Shown in pieces: positions 37,439-41,492 of a stretch of DNA of 41,492 nucleotides. Below the pieces are notes generated by a model. The model was not told the DNA's origin. It did not search any database and worked only from the letters and a program-made list of their open reading frames with translations. The translations under genes and the position numbers were made by a program. The DNA comes from Gammaproteobacteria bacterium (GTDB lineage Bacteria; Pseudomonadota; Gammaproteobacteria; Thiohalobacterales; Thiohalobacteraceae): assembly GCA_016218375.1 (NCBI GenBank), contig JACREG010000102.1, positions 1 to 41,492 of the forward strand, read 5' to 3'. Each line of letters begins with the position of its first letter. Position 1 is the stretch's first letter.

Positions 37439-38826
37439 CACAGACCTGGATATTCACGCGACGCGGGCGTTTTCCGCAAAAAACACACTCCAGCGCCGGC
37501 GCCGTGTGGAGGCTGCCGGTTTTAGTGCTGCTGGCATTGTGCGGTGTGGCGGTGGCCGCGCCGATCACCCTCGATGCCGGTCAGCAATTCCCTTTGACGC
37601 TCGAACGGGCCGTGCAACAAGTGGCCATCGGCGATCCGGCCGTGGCCGATGTGCAGATGATCTCTGCCAAAGAGCTGCTGATTACGGCGTTGAAGCCGGG
37701 GACGACCGGGCTGCGCGTTTGGTATCGAGACGGCAGCCAAGCGGAAGAATTCGCGGTCACGATCAATCCCGTGCAGGCCGTGCGCGAGGAAGTCGAAGCG
37801 GCCGGCCTGACGGTGGGTTCGGCGGGAGACAAGGTCCAACTGCGCGGAGAGAGTACATCGTTGGAAGCACATGAGCAGGCGCTGGCTTTGGCGACGACCA
37901 AGGATGCGGTGCCGGTCGATGCCAGTCGGTTGCGGATGAACGGCGAGGTCCAGACGGACATCAAGATCGTCGAGATCAGTCGCGAGAAGCTCCGCTCGGC
38001 GGGCGTGTTTCTCGGCAAGAACACCGCGAACACCACCGCCGCCGTCGGAGGGCCGGGCGTGCTGTCCAGCATCGAGACCAGCGACACAGGCGGGTTCGCG
38101 CTGAACAGCGCGAGTGGATTCCTGCCCAACTCGCAGGCCTTCAATCTGGTGCTGGGGAATTCCTCAAAGGGCCTGCTGAGCGTGTTCAGCCTGCTCGAAG
38201 CCAAGGGCTTCGCCTACACCCTGGCCGAACCCAGTCTGGTGACGATGAGCGGTCAGAGCGCAAGTTTCCTGGCCGGTGGCGAATTCCCGATCCCGGTATC
38301 GCAAGGATCGAGTGAATCGAGCAGAGTCACCATCGAGTACAAAGAATTCGGCGTGCTGCTGACGTTGTCGCCGACGGTGCTCGCGGAGGACCGGATCATG
38401 CTCAAGGTGGCGCCCGAGGTCAGCGAGCTGGACTTCACCGCAGGTGTCAGCAGCGGCGGCGTGACGGTGCCGGCGTTGCGCGTTCGCCGTGCCGATACCA
38501 GCGTGGAATTGGGCGATGGCGAGAGCTTCGTCATCGCCGGGCTGATCAGTCAGGACACCATGGCCAATGTCGACAAGCTGCCGGGGTTGGGCGATCTGCC
38601 CGTGCTGGGCGCATTGTTCCGCTCGTCGCGTATCGAAAAGAACGACCGCGAACTGGTGATGATTGTGACGCCGCATTTGGTGAGGCCGCTGGCGCGCGGC
38701 AGCAGTCTTCCGCCGTTGCCGGGAGAGCGCTATCGAAACTACGACAAGGAGTTCGCGGATCAGTTGTTCAACGAGAAAGGCGACTTCGAATCCCATGCGC
38801 CGGTACGGACAGGCTTCTCGGACTGA
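37435..38826 (+). CDS. cpaC: Tad secretin CpaC (RcpA)
   Basis: A 463-residue outer membrane channel through which the Flp pilus exits. A signal peptide (LPVLVLLALCGVAVAA, cleavage near residue 42) is followed by the pilus-assembly secretin N domain (~45-112, TLDAGQQFPLTLERAVQQVA), a BON-like region (~113-165) and the secretin domain (~240-420) with VPALRVRRADTSVELGDGES and FVIAGLISQDT, then the LPGLGDLPVLGALFRSS signature. The positively charged N-terminus before the hydrophobic core is long (about 25 residues). It overlaps cpaB by four bases, and cpaE/tadZ starts three bases after the stop. Confidence 0.95.
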   Translation: MTQTWIFTRRGRFPQKTHSSAGAVWRLPVLVLLALCGVAVAAPITLDAGQQFPLTLERAVQQVAIGDPAVADVQMISAKELLITALKPGTTGLRVWYRDGSQAEEFAVTINPVQAVREEVEAAGLTVGSAGDKVQLRGESTSLEAHEQALALATTKDAVPVDASRLRMNGEVQTDIKIVEISREKLRSAGVFLGKNTANTTAAVGGPGVLSSIETSDTGGFALNSASGFLPNSQAFNLVLGNSSKGLLSVFSLLEAKGFAYTLAEPSLVTMSGQSASFLAGGEFPIPVSQGSSESSRVTIEYKEFGVLLTLSPTVLAEDRIMLKVAPEVSELDFTAGVSSGGVTVPALRVRRADTSVELGDGESFVIAGLISQDTMANVDKLPGLGDLPVLGALFRSSRIEKNDRELVMIVTPHLVRPLARGSSLPPLPGERYRNYDKEFADQLFNEKGDFESHAPVRTGFSD

Positions 38827-38829
38827 ATC

Positions 38830-40056
38830 ATGACAGCACAACACAGCTTCGTCGTTATGACCGATCGCGAAGCCAGCGTGCGCTGGTTGCAGCGTGCATT
38901 GGCCGACGAAGGCGAATTGCTGGTGGCCGAGGGCGGTGCGATGGAACGCGCACTGCAAATCATCGACGTGACCGGCGCGGCGATTGTTTTCGTCGAGATT
39001 CTTCCCGATCAGACCGATCGTCAGGCGGCGGTCATCGAAGGGCTGCTGGCCGCCAAGCCCAGAGTATCGGTCGTCGCACTGGGCCGAGAGATGGATTCGG
39101 CGCTGATGCGCGTGGCGATGCGCGCCGGGGCTCGGGATTTCATCGTGCCAGGCAACAATCCAAGCGAAGTTGTCGGGCTGGTGCGGCGCTTGCTGGAGCG
39201 GTCGCCACGCATTATGGAAACGCCCAATCAGCCGTGCCGGATCATTGCGCTGGCCGATGCGCGGCCCGACACCAATGCGGTCATGCTCGCGCTGCACCTG
39301 GCGTTGGCCTTTCAGGAGCGCGCGCCGAAGGAGCGCGTCCTCTTGCTCGATCTCGGCGTTCCCCGCGGCGATGCACTTCTGTATCTGGGGCTGAATTCCG
39401 CATACGGCTTCATCGATGCCGTGCGCAGCCTGCGGCGCCTGGACGAAACGCTGATCGAGAGCGCCTTCGCGCAGCATCCCTCCGGTCTGCGTATACTCTC
39501 GATGGCGGAGAGCCCGACTGGGCTGGGCGATATCACGCCCACGGATATTTACGTCCTACTGGGCACGCTGCGTGCTTATTTCCCGACCATCGTTGTGAAC
39601 TTGGGCGGAATACCCGATTCCGATTTTCTGTATGTGCTGCTGAGCAATGCCGACCGTATCGTCTTGGTGGCCGAGCAGAGTGTGCCGAGTTGTCAGCAGA
39701 ATATGGCACTGCTCAAACGCATGGTGTCGCGCAAGCTCAAGATGGACCGCGTTGGATTGGTGGTGGACCGCTATTATCCCAAGTTGCCTCCCGATGCCGA
39801 GGCGGTTGCCCGGGGATTCGGTGTGCCCTTGCTGGCGACATTGCCGCCCTCCGGTCTGGTCAGGCTCAGCGTGATGAATTCCGGCCGCAGTATGTTCGAG
39901 ATCGCTCCGCGCGAGGATTACTGTGTACGGGTACGGCGTCTGGCGGAACAGCTTGTGGCGACAGCGGCGCTACAGGAGTCGGTGACGGACGACGGCTCGA
40001 CTTCGGGAGGTGTCTTGATGTCGTTGCGGCGGTTGTTCGGTCTTGCCGGAGGGTAG
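38830..40056 (+). CDS. tadZ: TadZ/CpaE-like localisation protein without a recognisable P-loop
   Basis: A 408-residue protein in the CpaE/TadZ position. Residues 1-~125 form an atypical receiver-like domain (VVMTDREASVRWLQRALADE, VRVAMRAGARDFIVPG). Residues ~135-385 follow the MinD/ParA-like fold (VLLLDLGVPRGDALLYLGL; LSNADRIVLVAEQSVPSC). The stretch where the deviant Walker A should be, IALADARPDTNA at about 139-150, has no lysine and no glycine-rich loop, so ATP hydrolysis is doubtful. TadZ proteins mark the pole and recruit the Tad machinery; some members are known to lack ATPase signatures. tadA follows three bases after the stop. Confidence 0.9.
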   Translation: MTAQHSFVVMTDREASVRWLQRALADEGELLVAEGGAMERALQIIDVTGAAIVFVEILPDQTDRQAAVIEGLLAAKPRVSVVALGREMDSALMRVAMRAGARDFIVPGNNPSEVVGLVRRLLERSPRIMETPNQPCRIIALADARPDTNAVMLALHLALAFQERAPKERVLLLDLGVPRGDALLYLGLNSAYGFIDAVRSLRRLDETLIESAFAQHPSGLRILSMAESPTGLGDITPTDIYVLLGTLRAYFPTIVVNLGGIPDSDFLYVLLSNADRIVLVAEQSVPSCQQNMALLKRMVSRKLKMDRVGLVVDRYYPKLPPDAEAVARGFGVPLLATLPPSGLVRLSVMNSGRSMFEIAPREDYCVRVRRLAEQLVATAALQESVTDDGSTSGGVLMSLRRLFGLAGG

Positions 40057-40059
40057 TGT

Positions 40060-41346
40060 ATGGAATTCGGCAGTATGGGAATGGAATACGGCCTGAAACA
40101 GACCGAGGGTTATCAGGATCTGAAGGCCCGGTTGCACCGCTATCTGATCGAGTGTATCGAAGAGGATCAGGTGTCGCCCGCGGATTGGAATGCGGAGGTT
40201 CTGTCGAGTTATGCCCACGGACGGATCAGTCGCTATGTCAGCACTAACCGCCTGGCCGTCAATCGCGAGGATGTGGAATATCTGGTGCGCGAGATGGTGG
40301 CGGAGCTCACCGGCTATGGCCCCTTGCAGGCACTGCTGGCGGACGATCAAGTCAACGATATTCTGGTCAACGGCGCCAAGCATATCTTTATCGAACGCGG
40401 CGGGCGTCTGGAACACACCAACCTGCGTTTCATCGACGACAATCACGTCATGCGCGTGATTCAACGTATGCTGGCGCCGCTCGGGCGGCGTCTGGACGAA
40501 ACCAATCCGATGGTCGACGCGCGTTTGCCGGATGGCAGTCGGGTAAACGCCATCGTGGCGCCGCTGGCACTTGACGGTCCCTGTCTGTCCATCCGTAAAT
40601 TCCGTCGCGATCCGCTGCGGGCGGGCGATCTGCTGGCCTACGGCACGCTCGACAATGCCATGCTGGAGTTCCTCTGCACCGCCGTGGGTGTACGCTGCAA
40701 TATCCTGGTGAGCGGTTCCACCGGGTCCGGCAAGACCACCTTACTGAATGTTCTCAGCCGATATATCAACGAATCCGAACGACTCGTGACGGTGGAGGAT
40801 GCGGCGGAACTGCAACTGGGGCATCACCATGTGGTGCGCCTGGAAACCCGCCCGCCCAATGTCGAGGGCGAGGGGGAAGTGAGTGCGCGCGACTTGGTGC
40901 GCAACGTATTGCGGATGCGCCCCGACCGGATCATTCTCGGCGAGATACGCGGCACCGAAGTGCTGGATGTACTGCAAGCCATGAACACGGGCCACGACGG
41001 TTCGATGAGCACCATCCATGCGAACAGCGGTCGCGACGCGCTGGGACGTATCGGCATGCTAGCCGGTCTGGCGGGTTTTCAAGGCAGCGAAGGTACGCTC
41101 AAGGACATGGTGGCCAGCGCCATCGATCTGGTCGTGCATGTGTCGCGCTTCTCCGACGGCGCCCGCCGCATCGTCTCGATCGACGAACTGAGTTGTGTGC
41201 GTGATGGGCAGTATGTGCTGGAAACGCTGTTTGCCTACGATGCGTTGGAAAAGCGTTTTACCGGCAGCGGCAGTGCGCCGCGCAGCGATAAATTCCAGCA
41301 CCTGACACCGCAGTCGCGTCGGGCCGAGGGATCGCCCCCATCATGA
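40060..41346 (+). CDS. tadA: Tad pilus assembly ATPase CpaF (TadA)
   Basis: A 428-residue secretion ATPase of the VirB11/GspE superfamily that powers Flp pilus extension (and possibly retraction) with TadB/TadC. The N-terminal helical domain includes [20 protein letters not shown]. The RecA-like core has Walker A GSTGSGKT (219-226), Asp box [10 protein letters not shown], the CpaF-specific [20 protein letters not shown], Walker [12 protein letters not shown] and His box [14 protein letters not shown]. The ATG follows GGAGGG by seven bases. TadB and TadC, which usually follow immediately, are not found in the remaining 146 bases. Confidence 0.96.
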   Translation: MEFGSMGMEYGLKQTEGYQDLKARLHRYLIECIEEDQVSPADWNAEVLSSYAHGRISRYVSTNRLAVNREDVEYLVREMVAELTGYGPLQALLADDQVNDILVNGAKHIFIERGGRLEHTNLRFIDDNHVMRVIQRMLAPLGRRLDETNPMVDARLPDGSRVNAIVAPLALDGPCLSIRKFRRDPLRAGDLLAYGTLDNAMLEFLCTAVGVRCNILVSGSTGSGKTTLLNVLSRYINESERLVTVEDAAELQLGHHHVVRLETRPPNVEGEGEVSARDLVRNVLRMRPDRIILGEIRGTEVLDVLQAMNTGHDGSMSTIHANSGRDALGRIGMLAGLAGFQGSEGTLKDMVASAIDLVVHVSRFSDGARRIVSIDELSCVRDGQYVLETLFAYDALEKRFTGSGSAPRSDKFQHLTPQSRRAEGSPPS

Positions 41347-41492
41347 GCCCCCCGGCATGAACGCAGCGATTATCGGGCTGTTTGAAGAATCGGTTAAATA
41401 TGCGGATGTCGACCAGAGAGCAACATAATTTTCACCGCCGAAATTTATTTCGTCCGACCGGACTTCAGTCCAAAACCACCGGGATTCGCCGG
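41347..41492. other. Unexplained end of window after tadA
   Basis: Where tadB is expected there is only a 23-codon frame (ATG at 41357, stop at 41426-41428, MNAAIIGLFEESVKYADVDQ...), then non-coding sequence. Near the end, GTCCG-AC-CGGAC and GGAC-TTCA-GTCC form two overlapping small palindromes around 41452-41472. The first codons resemble a possible TadB beginning that ends early, but this cannot be settled from the sequence available. Confidence 0.4.

Noticed and set aside
41357-41428. A 23-codon frame after tadA as a gene
   Set aside because: It is too short, has no clear ribosome-binding site of its own and no recognisable feature; recorded only as part of the unexplained end.

Overview
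The window is about 41.5 kb of GC-rich chromosomal DNA from a gammaproteobacterium. The evidence is gene order. It carries coaBC-dut-algC-argB with radC and rpmB-rpmG beside it, the pilT/yggS-proC-yggT-yggU block, pilU after pilT, and pyrE divergent from an exonuclease III gene (the neighbourhood where Pseudomonas has crc). A more exact placement is not supported by the sequence alone. No rRNA, tRNA, CRISPR array, intact insertion sequence or prophage is visible.

Layout. 1-1194 is the 3' part of a dihydrolipoamide dehydrogenase-type flavoprotein. 1195-2821 is an island-like stretch with a gene-free segment, a secreted Ig-like orphan protein of visibly lower GC, and a strong terminator. 2941-6979 (minus) is a GldA/GldF/GldG-type ABC operon with a DUF4340 protein. 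7098-10777 holds a globin-coupled diguanylate cyclase, a glutaredoxin-like protein, a spermidine-synthase-like protein and an EAL-HDOD protein. 10940-20983 is mostly housekeeping: L33/L28, RadC, CoaBC, dUTPase, AlgC with a membrane-anchored N-terminal extension, ArgB, a DUF4124 protein, a TauE/SafE permease, PyrE and an ExoIII-family nuclease. 20989-26834 carries a second, DsbD/SafE-like membrane protein, a DUF4426 protein, a large dynamin-like GTPase, YggU, YggT, ProC and YggS. 27007-29201 encodes the twitching motors PilT and PilU. 29231-35101 has a NarL-type response regulator, a 1200-residue hybrid-sensor histidine kinase and a divergent membrane diguanylate cyclase. 35273-41346 is the first part of a tad/flp pilus locus (flp, prepilin peptidase, tadE, cpaB, cpaC secretin, tadZ, tadA); the expected tadB/tadC are not seen before the window ends.

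How it fits together. The right third is a surface-attachment region: retraction motors for type IVa pili, a Tad pilus, a two-component system and a c-di-GMP synthase. The most interesting observation is that the histidine kinase and the divergently transcribed diguanylate cyclase carry clearly related multi-helix N-terminal membrane modules. This suggests one stimulus read out both as phosphotransfer and as c-di-GMP next to the pilus genes. Two further c-di-GMP-family proteins lie in the left half.

Three intergenic regions contain long inverted repeats of three unrelated types (17520-17594, 20084-20189, 22216-22260). They look like dispersed palindromic elements. Start sites were chosen from ribosome-binding sites and known family lengths; where these disagree the entry says so.
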